Positions 27,576 to 37,867 are shown, numbered from the stretch's first letter. The stretch is DNA of 64,000 nt from a bacterium (GCA_018062085.1 JAGOSY010000004.1:186001-250000), one strand, 5' to 3'. Notes: generated by a model from the letters alone, not told the origin. A program made the numbers and translations.

Positions 27576-27608
27576 GCGAGAAGCGCATGATCGGCATCTC
27601 GTTTTTTT
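27576..27608. terminator. Hairpin with flanking T runs
   Basis: GCGAGA (27576-27581) can pair with the TCTCG at 27597-27601, followed by seven T on the plus strand; on the minus strand the stem is followed by CCTCTTTTTC. It may end the hydrolase gene at 27613 and transcripts from the left. Confidence 0.5.
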
Positions 27609-27612
27609 GTCA

Positions 27613-28710
27613 CTACCTGGTGACGGTGCCACCAAGGTCCGTGATGTTTTGATTCAAACCTTCAAGCTTTGCTAATTGATCATGGCTGTGATCGGTCAAC
27701 CAATTGACTATAGCGCTCACCGAAGCTGCGCGCAAATACATAGTTTCTAACTGCAGGTGTCCATAATTTCCACGCCAGGCCAAAGTCTGATCGTCAGAAG
27801 GCATAGCGTTCATCAGCTTGGTCACGTGCTCCGGTGAAACACAGCCATCTGCGCTACCCTGCAAGATAAGCACTGCTAGTTTAGGCGAAGTCGATTTACC
27901 GAAGTTATCGGTTTTTGCACAAAATGCATCGGTTGAAAGAAGCGCCTTTAATGTCAGTTCTTTGCGAGTCAATGGGTCTTCAGTCATTTCTTTTTGCACT
28001 TCTACGCGCGACGAGCAGAGATTGGCAAAAAATAATTTCAGGCTTAATTCATGAGACGGCTTAACAACAGCTTTAATGCCTTGTCTTATTTGTCCGCGTC
28101 CGGCATACATATCTTTGTTCAAAGCAGTTGCTGGAGCCGATAGAACAGTGCCCATGACCAGCTCAGGATGCTCGGCTGCCAGGCGCACACAGAAGGTGCA
28201 GCCGAGGCTCTCACCCAGTGCGATGACGCGGGTTTCTGGATATTTAGCTTTGACCAGTTTCGCCAGCTCTACGATTTCTTCGTAGCTCTTCTCGTGATTG
28301 ACTTTGGTTCGGTCATCATCAGCAGTACTGAATTGTTTTTTTGGGTCGAAATGGCAGCGGCCAAATCCTCGCATGTCTATGGCGATGAAACCCATGCCAT
28401 TGACTGCCAGGCTGCGAGCCAGCACACGAAAACGCCTGCCATGAAGAGTTAGGCCATGAATGCCAATGAAGATTGCCTTGGGCGGTGTGCCCACCGGCAT
28501 CCATTGATAGGTTGGAATGTTTAGAGCTTTTGTATATTCGCCGTCTTCAGTGTATGCATATTTGGCGGCAAGCTCGGGTTTGATGATTTCGACATAACTT
28601 GCAGGCATGGTGCTTTCAGCGGCCAGAGCGGCTCCTGGAGTCACGATGGATACAATGGTCGATAATAGGGCGGGGGCAAATCCTAACCAAAAACCTTTTC
28701 TACTTTGCAT
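27613..28710 (-). CDS. Exported alpha/beta hydrolase (S33/lysophospholipase-like)
   Basis: ATG at 28710 follows AGGAAG and opens a signal peptide ending in AALAAES. The domain has IFIGIHGLTLHGRRF (oxyanion region), nucleophile motif VIALGESLGCT, Asp in ILQGSADGCV and His in NYGHLQLE, so the triad is complete. It is a paralogue of the first domain of the DUF4384 hydrolase at 24944 but lacks the second domain. It is likely a periplasmic or secreted esterase/lipase. The TTG at 28728 is rejected as a start. Confidence 0.85.
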   Translation of the reverse strand: MQSRKGFWLGFAPALLSTIVSIVTPGAALAAESTMPASYVEIIKPELAAKYAYTEDGEYTKALNIPTYQWMPVGTPPKAIFIGIHGLTLHGRRFRVLARSLAVNGMGFIAIDMRGFGRCHFDPKKQFSTADDDRTKVNHEKSYEEIVELAKLVKAKYPETRVIALGESLGCTFCVRLAAEHPELVMGTVLSAPATALNKDMYAGRGQIRQGIKAVVKPSHELSLKLFFANLCSSRVEVQKEMTEDPLTRKELTLKALLSTDAFCAKTDNFGKSTSPKLAVLILQGSADGCVSPEHVTKLMNAMPSDDQTLAWRGNYGHLQLETMYLRAASVSAIVNWLTDHSHDQLAKLEGLNQNITDLGGTVTR

Positions 28711-28801
28711 AACTTCCTGCTTTGACAATCGCGATTTTGTATTTTAGTCGATCTCACTTTGCTTTAGGTGGTGGGATCATAATGGTTTGCTTCGAATTTG
28801 A

Positions 28802-29693
28802 ATGTATCAACTTTTTCCTCGTGGAAATAGAAACGCAGGCGCGTATTACGAGGTATGCCTATCCAAGTGGTTTCGAGTACGATGGTTGGCTATCTCATTA
28901 ACTTGGGAAGCACTTGAGACTGTAGTAGGCGGACTTGAAAATGGCAAGGCCGTTGCATTTGCGTCAGGCATGGCAGCAATTGCAGCAGTCTTTGATCAGC
29001 TGCAGACGGGGTCGGTTGTAGCCTTGCCGGATGACTGTTGTCAAGGAGCGGCCGGTCTGGTTGCTTCCGGTGCTGAAAAAGGGCGGTGGACGGTAGATCG
29101 AGTTCCGGTTGAAGACACCGATGCCTGGATAAAAGCATGCCGCACAGCCGATTTGATTTGGCTTGAATCACCTTCAAACCCCCTGTTGTGTGTTGCACAT
29201 CTTCAAATCATTTGTGCAGCTGAAGGTAAGCCCGATGCAATTTTGGCAGTGGATAATACCTTTGCAACGCCCCTAAATCAGCAGCCGCTCAAATTTGGAG
29301 CAACCGTTTCTTTGCAATCGGCGACCAAACAACGCTTTAGTGCTTGCTGAGCGCCTCGAGAAGCACAAGTTTATCTCTTGTGTGCACTATCCTGGATTAC
29401 CGTCGCACGCGACGCATGAAATAGCAAAGAGAGTGCTGAAGGGCTTCGGCACGATCATTTCATTTGATCTTGATGGTGATGCCCAGTTTGCAGATAGGGT
29501 TTGTCAAAATACTCAGTTGATTAGTCACGCCACCAGTTTTGGTGCCGTAGAATCGACGATGAAGCGGAGAGCGGCCATTCCAGGGCAAGAGCACTTGCCG
29601 CGTTCTCTTTTGCGTTTGAGTGTAGGTATCGAGAATGCAGAGGATCTTTGGAATGATCTGGATGCCGCGATAATGGCGGCGAAGAACGGTTGA
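28802..29693 (+). pseudogene. Broken cystathionine gamma-synthase/lyase-like PLP gene
   Basis: Two frames of one gene are visible. The first (28802-29350) carries TWEALETVVGGLENGKAVAF, LESPSNPLL, AVDNTFATPLNQQPL and SATK, the PLP-lysine motif, then runs into a stop. The second (from about 29320 to 29693) resumes with NALVLAERLEKHKFISCVHY and ends normally with RLSVGIENAEDLWNDL. Between them roughly 70-80 residues of the family are missing and the frame shifts by one. The N-terminus before TWEALE is also unlike the family. The gene is dead, although the intact parts still look little mutated, suggesting recent loss. Confidence 0.8.
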
Positions 29694-29768
29694 GCATCTG
29701 ATTTTTCGGTTATCTTGCATACCGTTTTCTCTGAAACATCCATCCTATAGGCGTCTTAGAAGAAGTGG

Positions 29769-29787
29769 AAAGCACGAAGTGCTTTTT
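29769..29787 (+). terminator. Short hairpin, possible terminator
   Basis: AAAGCAC-gaa-GTGCTTT is a 7-bp perfect stem followed by TT, 75 bases after the broken PLP gene. The rest of 29694-29984 shows no gene. Confidence 0.45.
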
Positions 29788-29984
29788 GGGGAACCCATAA
29801 AGGACCGAAATCGGCAAAACCGACTAAAATGCTCTATGGCATTTCAGCAACGAAATTATCGAAAACTGACGAAGTGTTCAGGGGCGAGGTTTGTCTTTAC
29901 ACTGACTCTAAATTATACTGAAACAGTGTCTCAAAACAATTGACAGGTTCCTCTAGCCTATCGTTCGAATTTCGGCTTTTACAA

Positions 29985-30287
29985 CTACTTAGAACTTTTA
30001 GCCCCAAGTACAAACAAGCCGCCAATAACCACCGCCACTACAGCCTCTTGCACGAGCAGGCGCCCGTAATCGATGGAATCGGCAGTAGTCGACTTCAGCT
30101 TGACATTTATGTCAAGGCCAAGCAAATTGGCATGGGCAATATTTTGCACTTCAGGAGGCTTCCACAAGAAGCTATAGCCCATAGCTGAGGCTTTACCATC
30201 GGCATCAACAGACTGCCATGGCGGATAGATAACCATGCCGACCATTACCATCAAACCGATTAAGACTGCTATTTTTTGCATATTCAT
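29985..30287 (-). CDS. Small two-helix membrane protein
   Basis: The 100-residue protein has an N-terminal helix (IAVLIGLMVMVGMVIYPPW), a short loop domain with MGYSFLWKPPE, and a C-terminal helix (AVVAVVIGGLFVLGA). The YPPW...GY.F....PP pattern recurs in small uncharacterised membrane proteins of many bacteria. Function is unknown. It lies 14 bases downstream of the YfhO-like gene and is probably in the same transcript. Confidence 0.7.
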   Translation of the reverse strand: MNMQKIAVLIGLMVMVGMVIYPPWQSVDADGKASAMGYSFLWKPPEVQNIAHANLLGLDINVKLKSTTADSIDYGRLLVQEAVVAVVIGGLFVLGAKSSK

Positions 30288-30301
30288 CTCTCTAGTATCG
30301 C

Positions 30302-32995
30302 TTATTTTTGACCAGTTGTGAGAAATCTAAAAAGCCATCTCGCAGGTTTGGCTAGGGAAATCATGGCAAGCACTAGTGTTATCAATATCGCCAAAGCCGC
30401 TAAATAGAAGCCGAAACGCAGGCTATCGGGGCGGAAGTCAAACTCAACCAGATGTGAGCCCTTAGTGACATAAACAGAGCGCATAAAGCCGTTGGCCCGA
30501 TAAATAGTAGCTGGCACAGAATCAACTTTTGCCTTCCAGCCAGGATAGAAGCGGTCGTTTAGCACCACTAGACTATCTTTGTCGCACTGCACCGAGAGAG
30601 CGACGTGCTCATTTTGATCTTGCAAGAAAGTGACTTTGTTGGCTGAGGCCTGACCAGGTTCGCTTTCCGACGAATTAGTGGACGGCAAGTTCTGCTCACC
30701 AGGCGCGATACCACTGACTTTGCGCACTTCTATGTCGCCAGCCGTATCACCGTTAGCTCCATCGAAATTGGCAAACCAATCACTGGCCGGTGGCAACTTC
30801 TGGTCTTCTTCGATATAGACACCAGCACCTGGCAATGACGGCCCTTTGAGGAAACTACCTAATATCTGCTCTTGAGTGCGCTTTACCCAAGAGCTAGCGA
30901 CAAATGCTCGGGGCAAAGTCTCAAGCACTTCGTACAGTCGCAAATTATAATCTGGCTCTTCATCAAGCAATTTAAACCAACGCTTGCTTAAGAGACGCGT
31001 GGGGCCTTTCTTGCCAGAACCGATTATAGAACTAGCGACATAACGAGTAGAAGTAATCTTACAGAAACGTGCCAACTCATCGTCGCTAGCACTTTTTTTA
31101 TCAATAGACGAGCGGTGCAAAAACTTGAGAAAAGTTGCACGATAATCTTTTGTTTCGGCTGACTCATAGCCAAAAGTAACCGGCTGATGCCAATCGATAC
31201 AAATATTGGGCAAAAGCATTTCGCGGCAATACTGCATGTATGCTTCGCCGTTAATGCACTCTCTTTGTAATCCGGCTTGATAGAGACGGGGCATCTTCAA
31301 GGGGTCGAAATATACTGTCAATAGCCGCGGTGGAAGAATCGTAGACTGACTACTGGTAGAAGCTTGGTTTCGGGTTTGTACATTAGCCTCAGAATCAGGT
31401 TCAGCTTCTCGCAAAAGCTTTAACTTCTTCAGCAGCACGCCTTCATAGTCAAAATAGCCTGGCAATGCGGTCTTCTGTCTGCACTGAAAAGCTGGCACAA
31501 TCAAACTGCCAATTAAGGCCGCCACCACTATTAGTGCCATAGCCTGTCTGTCAACAATTTTCAGTTTGTTTGAGAGGGCAATAAATAGCGAAAAAATCAA
31601 TCCAATCAATGAGGTAAAAATCATTGGATGGCCAAGGGCCTGATAAAAAGCCGAGCTAAAGCGCGGTAGTAAACTGTGCACCCAGTCTGGTGCGAAGTTA
31701 AATGTGGTAGCGATGGCCGTAGCCAAACTCCAGAATGAGAGACTAAGAATGATCGCTACTTTGTTACGCTGGCCTTCCTCTAATGAATGCAAACCGCGCC
31801 CAGCCAATATGGCCAAGAATAAAATGACAAAGATCAAAAGTTTGACCGGGTAGCGCAGAATAGAAAGAAACGGCAGGGCTTTAAGTAAAAGAGCTGATAC
31901 TGGGCCATACTTGCCCAAAGACAAAAGCACCGCCACCAGTGCCGCCCCCAAAGCATAAAAGCGATATTTGAAAGTCTTATCAGCTAGGCCAAAGAATACC
32001 AGAGTAACTACAATCGGGCCAATATAAGCTGAGGGAAGAAATGGAAAGTAACCGTCTCTACTGGCTACTGCACCACCAAATAGGGTGCGTGGTTGTTGTA
32101 AATCACCCAGGGGTTGGCTAAAGGCTAAGCAGAGATAGTCATACCAATTGCAGCTCCAGTTGAAGACCTGATTGAGATCTAAACCACTTGCTCGGGGCGA
32201 CAGTTTGCTCCATTCATAAACAGGCAAGAGCATGGCCATACTCATTAAAATTCCTAGGCCTATAGCTAGACTTTGCCAGAATGCTATTTTTATACGTCCA
32301 CCAACTGTAAATTCCTCGCCAGGCAACTCAAATAGCTTCAGCACCATTAGCAGTATCAAGAAAGCAAACATGACAAAAAAGGGAACATAGATTTCCGGGC
32401 GCCCAGCCATAAGCATCCAGTGCACAGCAAAAATAGACAAAACCACATAGGCTAGCCAATTGTGTCTCTGCGCCACTGAAGCTAGGCTGTACAGTGCTAG
32501 TACCCCCCAAGCAAAGGTGGCAGGCAAAGTGTAGTTAGCTGGTAGTGAAAAGAAATAGCCACTCAGAGCAATGGTGAGGCCCACAAATGCTGAGCTAGCA
32601 ACGCTGAAGCGCAGCATACGTGAGAATAAATAAGAGCCGGCAAAGGCTACCAGTTGATGAAAAAATTGAATCAGGGCCAGCGCCGTACTATAAGAAAAGG
32701 CGACGAACAAAAAATTGGGAAAGTAAAACATACCCGGAGATGGGTTGGCTAATTGTGGTGAGCCGCAATATATGTAGGGGTTCCACAAAGGCGGTCTCTG
32801 CGCCATCCAGCCTTCTCTAATTAGCCTAGCGAATGGTTCAAAGAAATAGGTGTGGTCAGAGACGAAGTATTCACGCCCTTCCACCAACAGCGGAAAATAA
32901 TATGCTGTGAGCGCCAAAAGAAGCGCCAGAAAGCAGACCAACAACGAGACTATCTCACCCTTGCGCTCAGTCCAAAACACCTTAATTGGCAACAC
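30302..32995 (-). CDS. YfhO-family large membrane protein
   Basis: A ~900-residue protein with about a dozen transmembrane helices followed by a C-terminal soluble part and a last helix. The early motif DHTYFFEPFARLIREG and PLWNPYIYCGSPQLANPSPG matches the YfhO family, thought to be GT-C-like and involved in glycosylation of envelope polymers or lipids. The only ATG (33130) would overlap nuoN by 113 bases, so a start after the nuoN stop is more likely. GTG at 32995 is used here and is uncertain; TTG codons further in are possible. Confidence 0.8.
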   Translation of the reverse strand: MLPIKVFWTERKGEIVSLLVCFLALLLALTAYYFPLLVEGREYFVSDHTYFFEPFARLIREGWMAQRPPLWNPYIYCGSPQLANPSPGMFYFPNFLFVAFSYSTALALIQFFHQLVAFAGSYLFSRMLRFSVASSAFVGLTIALSGYFFSLPANYTLPATFAWGVLALYSLASVAQRHNWLAYVVLSIFAVHWMLMAGRPEIYVPFFVMFAFLILLMVLKLFELPGEEFTVGGRIKIAFWQSLAIGLGILMSMAMLLPVYEWSKLSPRASGLDLNQVFNWSCNWYDYLCLAFSQPLGDLQQPRTLFGGAVASRDGYFPFLPSAYIGPIVVTLVFFGLADKTFKYRFYALGAALVAVLLSLGKYGPVSALLLKALPFLSILRYPVKLLIFVILFLAILAGRGLHSLEEGQRNKVAIILSLSFWSLATAIATTFNFAPDWVHSLLPRFSSAFYQALGHPMIFTSLIGLIFSLFIALSNKLKIVDRQAMALIVVAALIGSLIVPAFQCRQKTALPGYFDYEGVLLKKLKLLREAEPDSEANVQTRNQASTSSQSTILPPRLLTVYFDPLKMPRLYQAGLQRECINGEAYMQYCREMLLPNICIDWHQPVTFGYESAETKDYRATFLKFLHRSSIDKKSASDDELARFCKITSTRYVASSIIGSGKKGPTRLLSKRWFKLLDEEPDYNLRLYEVLETLPRAFVASSWVKRTQEQILGSFLKGPSLPGAGVYIEEDQKLPPASDWFANFDGANGDTAGDIEVRKVSGIAPGEQNLPSTNSSESEPGQASANKVTFLQDQNEHVALSVQCDKDSLVVLNDRFYPGWKAKVDSVPATIYRANGFMRSVYVTKGSHLVEFDFRPDSLRFGFYLAALAILITLVLAMISLAKPARWLFRFLTTGQK

Positions 32996-33017
32996 AGAAC
33001 TCAGAACGCACGCAAAC

Positions 33018-34631
33018 TTATTGGAAGAGTGGTGCGCTGTAGTCTGGACGGCTGGCAATCGGAACCGAATTAGCCTTAGGCAGAACCGATATCGGTGCTC
33101 CGGCTTCAGTACGAAGAGCCATAGTGCCAACAGCCATACGAGAAACGTTCATCAATGAATTGACTGAAATCGTACCGGCTGCAGCGACCAATACAGTACA
33201 GATAAGCAAAGCCAAAGCTGGAGCTTCTTGAGGGCTGCCTACCCATGGTCTTGGAGCCTGAGGGCCAGGCAGTGCTGCTACTTTTTCAGATGGCTCAGGA
33301 ACAATCATGAGAATTACTACGCGGGTGTAGTAATAGATGGCAGGCACAGAAGTGATTAGAGCGGCACTAACAAGAACCCAACCTAGGGGCAAGCCCATGA
33401 ATTGAGTTTGAATATTGGCGCCAGCAGTAAAGATAAAGACTTTGGCGAAGAAGCCAGCTGGTGGAATGGGCAGACCAGCCAAGTTGAGTAAGCAAAGACC
33501 CATGGCCAATGCTGTCAGGGGGCGCTTGCGAATCAAACCAGCGTAATCTTCAATGCGATCAGAGCCAGTTTCATTGCTTATGAGAACGGCACCGGCGAAA
33601 GCACCAAGGTTCATCAAACCATAAACCATGACATAGAACACTAGAGCAGACAAACCAGATTCTGAAGCAGCAATCAGGCCAATCAAAATATAGCCAACGT
33701 GAGCAATAGATGAATAGGCCAACATTCTCTTCAATGAATTCTGGGCCAGGGCAATCAAGTTACCGGCAACCATCGAGAAGATGGCCAGGGCGCCTAGAAT
33801 AACCATCCATTGGGCTTGTGATTGGGCAAAGACAATCAACAAAAGCCGCATGGCAACAACAAAACCGCCAGCTTTCGAACCAATTGAAAGAAAAGCAGTG
33901 ACCGGGGTTGGGGCGCCTTCATAAACGTCTGGAGTCCACATGTGGAAAGGAACCACAGACAACTTAAAGCAAATTGCACTGATTACCAAAGCCAGAAGCA
34001 ACAGCATAAAGAAGGAAGGGGCAGCCAGAGAACTCATAGAAAGGGCGTCGCGGATAGCAGTGAAGGAGGTAGCTCCAGTCAGTCCATAAAGGAAAGATAG
34101 ACCGTAAAGCAAGGTAGCGGTGGTGGCAGCAGTTGAGAGTAGGTACTTGAGAGTAGCTTCACCGCTTCTGACATCTTTCTTGGTGAAGCTGGTCAAGAGC
34201 ACACAGCAAACGCTCAGTGTTTCCAGGGCGACGAAAAGCATGATCAAATCGGTGGAGCCAGCCAAGAACAGATTCGACAAAATTGCTGTCATCAAAATTG
34301 CATAGTACTCGCCTCGGTTGCGGCCGAAGAGATGGTCGTAACCCATACTTATTAAGACAACTATGACGCCAACAACAATCGCGATCAGAGAGAAGACTGA
34401 ATAAAGCGGGTCAATAGTAAAGAGCCCGTTGCAAAGAACTTCGGTTAGACCCAACTGAGTGGTGAGCACATAACCTGACATGGCCAGTGAGATCAGACAA
34501 ACGATGGGCGTTAGACCTTTTGCTTTCGGAGCAAACAAGTTCCACAGAGCCGCAAATAGAACGCCGACCACCAGTATGAGCTGTGGAGCCAGCAACGTTA
34601 ACATCCGCGTGTAATCTTGATAATCGCCCAT
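33018..34631 (-). CDS. nuoN: NADH-quinone oxidoreductase subunit N
   Basis: A polytopic antiporter-like membrane subunit of complex I that helps pump protons. Typical blocks are FVALETLSVCCVLL (the conserved Glu of the channel), KYLLSTAATTATLLYG, FKLSVVPFHMWTPDVYEGAPTPVTAFLS (with the conserved Lys) and AYSSIAHVGYILIG. Length 537 residues, with a short C-terminal Ala/Pro tail. No other complex I gene is in the window, so the subunit is either detached from a nuo cluster or the cluster ends outside this transcription unit. It is divergent from carA. Confidence 0.95.
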   Translation of the reverse strand: MGDYQDYTRMLTLLAPQLILVVGVLFAALWNLFAPKAKGLTPIVCLISLAMSGYVLTTQLGLTEVLCNGLFTIDPLYSVFSLIAIVVGVIVVLISMGYDHLFGRNRGEYYAILMTAILSNLFLAGSTDLIMLFVALETLSVCCVLLTSFTKKDVRSGEATLKYLLSTAATTATLLYGLSFLYGLTGATSFTAIRDALSMSSLAAPSFFMLLLLALVISAICFKLSVVPFHMWTPDVYEGAPTPVTAFLSIGSKAGGFVVAMRLLLIVFAQSQAQWMVILGALAIFSMVAGNLIALAQNSLKRMLAYSSIAHVGYILIGLIAASESGLSALVFYVMVYGLMNLGAFAGAVLISNETGSDRIEDYAGLIRKRPLTALAMGLCLLNLAGLPIPPAGFFAKVFIFTAGANIQTQFMGLPLGWVLVSAALITSVPAIYYYTRVVILMIVPEPSEKVAALPGPQAPRPWVGSPQEAPALALLICTVLVAAAGTISVNSLMNVSRMAVGTMALRTEAGAPISVLPKANSVPIASRPDYSAPLFQ

Positions 34632-34769
34632 TTGAATTAAAAGTCCCCAAGTTCGCGTTTAATTTTTTGTCTTCACCGACGCTCTTAATTCTACATAGCT
34701 AATAGGGAAGAATCGTAAGGATTACCCAATCTGTAAGTAAGCTTTGCTTTAGTTTGGCAATATCCCCTA

Positions 34770-34800
34770 TTGACAGCCCTGTGGGGTAAGATTGTGATAT
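34770..34800 (+). promoter_or_regulatory. Candidate sigma-70-type promoter of carA
   Basis: TTGACA at 34770-34775 is followed 19 bases later by TGATAT (34795-34800), with a TG nearby, 40 bases before the carA start. The spacing is slightly long. No pyrimidine-type attenuator is evident. Confidence 0.45.
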
Positions 34801-34840
34801 ACCTACTAAAACGGCGTCCTAGAGATACAAAAGTAAAAAA

Positions 34841-36007
34841 ATGGCAATAGGCACAAGGCTGACCCTTAACTCCAGTGGCTTGCTGGAATTAGACGACAAC
34901 AGAAGACCGGCTCTTCTAATTATGGAAGACGGCACCACCTTTGAAGGTAAAGCGTTTGGAGCAGACACCACAGCAGTGGGTGAACTGGTTTTTAATACTT
35001 CGCTGATGGGATACCAAGAGGTTTTGACCGACCCCAGTTATGCCGGTCAGGTAATTACACTAACTTATCCAGAAATCGGCAATTACGGCGTCTGCGATGA
35101 AGATATTGAGTCACGTTCTATTTTTGCTCGTGCACTAGTAGTGCGCCATCTCTCACGAAAACACAGCAACCACCGCGCCAGTGGCACATTAGATGGATTC
35201 TTGAAGAAGTTCAATATACCCGGCATATCTGAAGTAGATACCAGAGCAATCACTCGCAGATTGCGAGATCAAGGCGCTATGCGATGCGCTGTATCAACTG
35301 AAGATGATGTACTGACTGAGGGCGGACGCGAGAAAGTTCTCGCTGCACTAGAGAGCGCCCCGCAAATGGCGGGCCAAGACCTCACTAACGAAGTTACAAC
35401 CAAAGAAATATATACAATCGGAGAAGGCCAGACTAAAATTGCTGTTCTCGATTTTGGTATCAAGCAAAATATTTTGCGCGAGCTTATTTCCCGCGGCATC
35501 ACAGCAACTGTTTATCCAGCTAGAGCCAAAGCAGCAGATATTCTTGCCACTTCCCCTGATGGCATCTTCTTGTCAAATGGCCCCGGAGACCCCGCTGCCT
35601 GCGAAGACATAATTGCTGAAATGAAAACACTGATAGGCTCGCGCATACCTATTTTCGGTATTTGCTTGGGCCATCAACTTCTATCTATTGCACTTGGTGG
35701 CAGTACTTATAAGCTTAAATTTGGTCACCGTGGTGGCAACCATCCTGTCAAAGATTTAACCACCGGAAAAATCGAAGTAACTTGTCAGAATCATGGTTTT
35801 GCTGTGGATGAAAAATCAATGCCAGCTAACCTTGAACTAACTCACATCAACCTAAACGACAATTCAGTCGAAGGCTTCCGCCACAAAGAATTGCCAATTT
35901 TTGCCGTTCAATACCACCCAGAAGCCCATCCAGGACCGCACGACTCTAATTATCTATTTGACCGTTTCTTGTCTTTAATCGAGTCACATCACAAAGTAAC
36001 TAAGTAA
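34841..36007 (+). CDS. carA: Carbamoyl-phosphate synthase small (glutaminase) subunit
   Basis: It hydrolyses glutamine to supply ammonia to CarB for carbamoyl phosphate, used in arginine and pyrimidine synthesis. Diagnostic blocks are GELVFNTSLMGYQEVLTDPSYAGQ, the class I amidotransferase nucleophile FGICLGHQLLSIA, and the His/Glu pair in VQYHPEAHPGPHDS. Length 388 residues is normal. carB is not adjacent. A HAD phosphatase gene follows by 25 bases. Confidence 0.96.
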   Translation: MAIGTRLTLNSSGLLELDDNRRPALLIMEDGTTFEGKAFGADTTAVGELVFNTSLMGYQEVLTDPSYAGQVITLTYPEIGNYGVCDEDIESRSIFARALVVRHLSRKHSNHRASGTLDGFLKKFNIPGISEVDTRAITRRLRDQGAMRCAVSTEDDVLTEGGREKVLAALESAPQMAGQDLTNEVTTKEIYTIGEGQTKIAVLDFGIKQNILRELISRGITATVYPARAKAADILATSPDGIFLSNGPGDPAACEDIIAEMKTLIGSRIPIFGICLGHQLLSIALGGSTYKLKFGHRGGNHPVKDLTTGKIEVTCQNHGFAVDEKSMPANLELTHINLNDNSVEGFRHKELPIFAVQYHPEAHPGPHDSNYLFDRFLSLIESHHKVTK

Positions 36008-36032
36008 GCAAGCAAGTGAAAGCAGGCGACAT

Positions 36033-36704
36033 TTGTATAAAGTAGCAATCTTTGATTTCGACGGTACCCTGGTAGATTCCACTCCCGGCATCGTCGATGT
36101 GATGAAAGTGGTTGTGGACGAATATGGCTTTGCACCGGAGATTTTGGATGAATGGGCGCTCTTGGTAGGCGTGCCCTTGCCTAAGCAAATGGAAATCATC
36201 ATGCCTGAGAAATCTGCCGATTTTCATTTAGAAGTAGCAAACCGCTATCGCGCCATATACGACACCATGGCCATTGAAATATGCCCGCCTTTTCCTCATA
36301 TGTTCACTATGCTACAGAGCCTCAAAGAAGCTGGGGTAGTAATCACCATTGCCTCTTCTAAGCGTCGTAACTTAGTTGAGATAGTTCTCGACCACCACAA
36401 CGTTGCTCACTATTTCAAAATGGTTGTCGGTGCAGCCGATGTAGAGAATCACAAACCGCACCCTGAGTCGGTTCATATGACCTTAGAACAGCTTTCTATA
36501 CCCCTCGATCATGCTGTGGTGATTGGTGACAGTATTTTCGACCTAGACATGGCTAAGAATGCTGGAGTAGACGCCATTGGCGTTACCACTGGCTTACACA
36601 GCAAAGAGATGCTGGCCAAGTCTGAACCTACTCATATAGTTGATGGCCTGCACGAAGTCTTGCCCATTATTCTCAAGGGGCGCAACGGCAATAAACCCGG
36701 TTAG
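36033..36704 (+). CDS. HAD-superfamily phosphatase (Gph/PpaX-like)
   Basis: All HAD motifs are present: IFDFDGTLVDST (nucleophile Asp), TIASSKRR, KPHPES (Lys) and VIGDSIFDLDMAKNAG (metal-binding Asp). The helical cap between motifs I and II fits the phosphoglycolate phosphatase/pyrophosphatase group. The TTG start has AGCAGG upstream. The substrate cannot be fixed from sequence; phosphoglycolate or pyrophosphate are family possibilities. Confidence 0.85.
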   Translation: MYKVAIFDFDGTLVDSTPGIVDVMKVVVDEYGFAPEILDEWALLVGVPLPKQMEIIMPEKSADFHLEVANRYRAIYDTMAIEICPPFPHMFTMLQSLKEAGVVITIASSKRRNLVEIVLDHHNVAHYFKMVVGAADVENHKPHPESVHMTLEQLSIPLDHAVVIGDSIFDLDMAKNAGVDAIGVTTGLHSKEMLAKSEPTHIVDGLHEVLPIILKGRNGNKPG

Positions 36705-36840
36705 CCCCTCTGACAATTATGCAGAAAACTTCATCTAACTGGCGGTACCAGTTGGCAACCTGTCGTCGTCTGTTATTATTAGTCGGCTCAAGAGGTAGAA
36801 GGCCATTTTTTCGAGCATTTATTCATATTTTCCCAGCCCT

Positions 36841-37845
36841 GTGGTCAAAAGACACGGCTATCCAGTTATTGCGGCATGCGCCCTGTTGCTTTGTGCTAGC
36901 ACGGAGGTCATGGCTGCGCCGGAAACTCCGGATCCCAAAACCAACACGGCCGATCCAGCTTTGAACAGTCAGTGGCTAATCAAACCAGGCCAATCTATTT
37001 CAGTCAGCATGGCCACAGAAGACATAGTTTGCACAAACGATTTGGCCCTAGCCAAAAAGCAGCGCGAGGCCTATCCCGATAGCCCTGAAGCCAGTTTTAT
37101 CTATGCTGTGGCCTTGAGCCGCACCAGTCAGGTCGAAACCGCCTTGCAAGAAGTTAGAAGGGCGCGCAAACTAGCCGAAAAAGATGGCGGTCCGGCCTAT
37201 TTCGACCAAATGATTGGCAGTTACGAAAAGATGCTTACTTACTATCCAGAAGATAACCAAGTGAGATATCACCTGGCATGGGCTTATTACATGAAGGCAT
37301 ATCTATTAGCTAAGTATTCGGGTCAAGCGGCGGGCCAAAATCCAAAGTATGCTGAATGGATTGCCCAGGCGAAAAAGCCAGCAGATCCAAGCCCAGCAAG
37401 TACCACAGTAGCAAGTACAACAGTGGCAAGTACCACAGACGCTGCCAAGCCCGAATCAACCGAGAAAGTTCCAGTTCAAGCAGTAGCCTCTCCCAGCCAA
37501 ACACTCGGCAACCTAACTCAAATTCGCAAAGACATGTCACAAGTTTCACCAGATGCGGTGCCACAAGTTAAGCGTTATTACGAACTGGCTCTGACCAAGC
37601 TAGACGATCTTTTGGCCCGTCAACCTGATGACGTCTGGGCTCGCGTCTATCGGGCACACCTCCAAGCTGAGTCATCAGGCAATATAGATCAGGCTATTGT
37701 CGAGTGGCAGAAAGTAAAAGAGGCTTCACCATCGAATCCCGCCGCCTATTTCTTCCTCGGCGAGGGTTATCTTAAGAAGGGCAATCTCAAAGAGAGCCTG
37801 ACAAACGTTTCAAAAGCAATTGCCCTGAGGGCAATAGGTAACTGA
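36841..37845 (+). CDS. Exported TPR protein
   Basis: GTG start (no clear ribosome site) with a signal peptide ending near EVMAAPE. Two clusters of TPR-like helices flank a low-complexity linker in which ASTTV is repeated three times, encoded by near-identical 15-base units around 37396-37440. It precedes the Lpt cluster by 22 bases, so an envelope role alongside lipopolysaccharide transport is possible. No more specific family is recognised. Confidence 0.7.
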   Translation: MVKRHGYPVIAACALLLCASTEVMAAPETPDPKTNTADPALNSQWLIKPGQSISVSMATEDIVCTNDLALAKKQREAYPDSPEASFIYAVALSRTSQVETALQEVRRARKLAEKDGGPAYFDQMIGSYEKMLTYYPEDNQVRYHLAWAYYMKAYLLAKYSGQAAGQNPKYAEWIAQAKKPADPSPASTTVASTTVASTTDAAKPESTEKVPVQAVASPSQTLGNLTQIRKDMSQVSPDAVPQVKRYYELALTKLDDLLARQPDDVWARVYRAHLQAESSGNIDQAIVEWQKVKEASPSNPAAYFFLGEGYLKKGNLKESLTNVSKAIALRAIGN

Positions 37846-37867
37846 ATATTCCAGGTAACTTAGTTCA

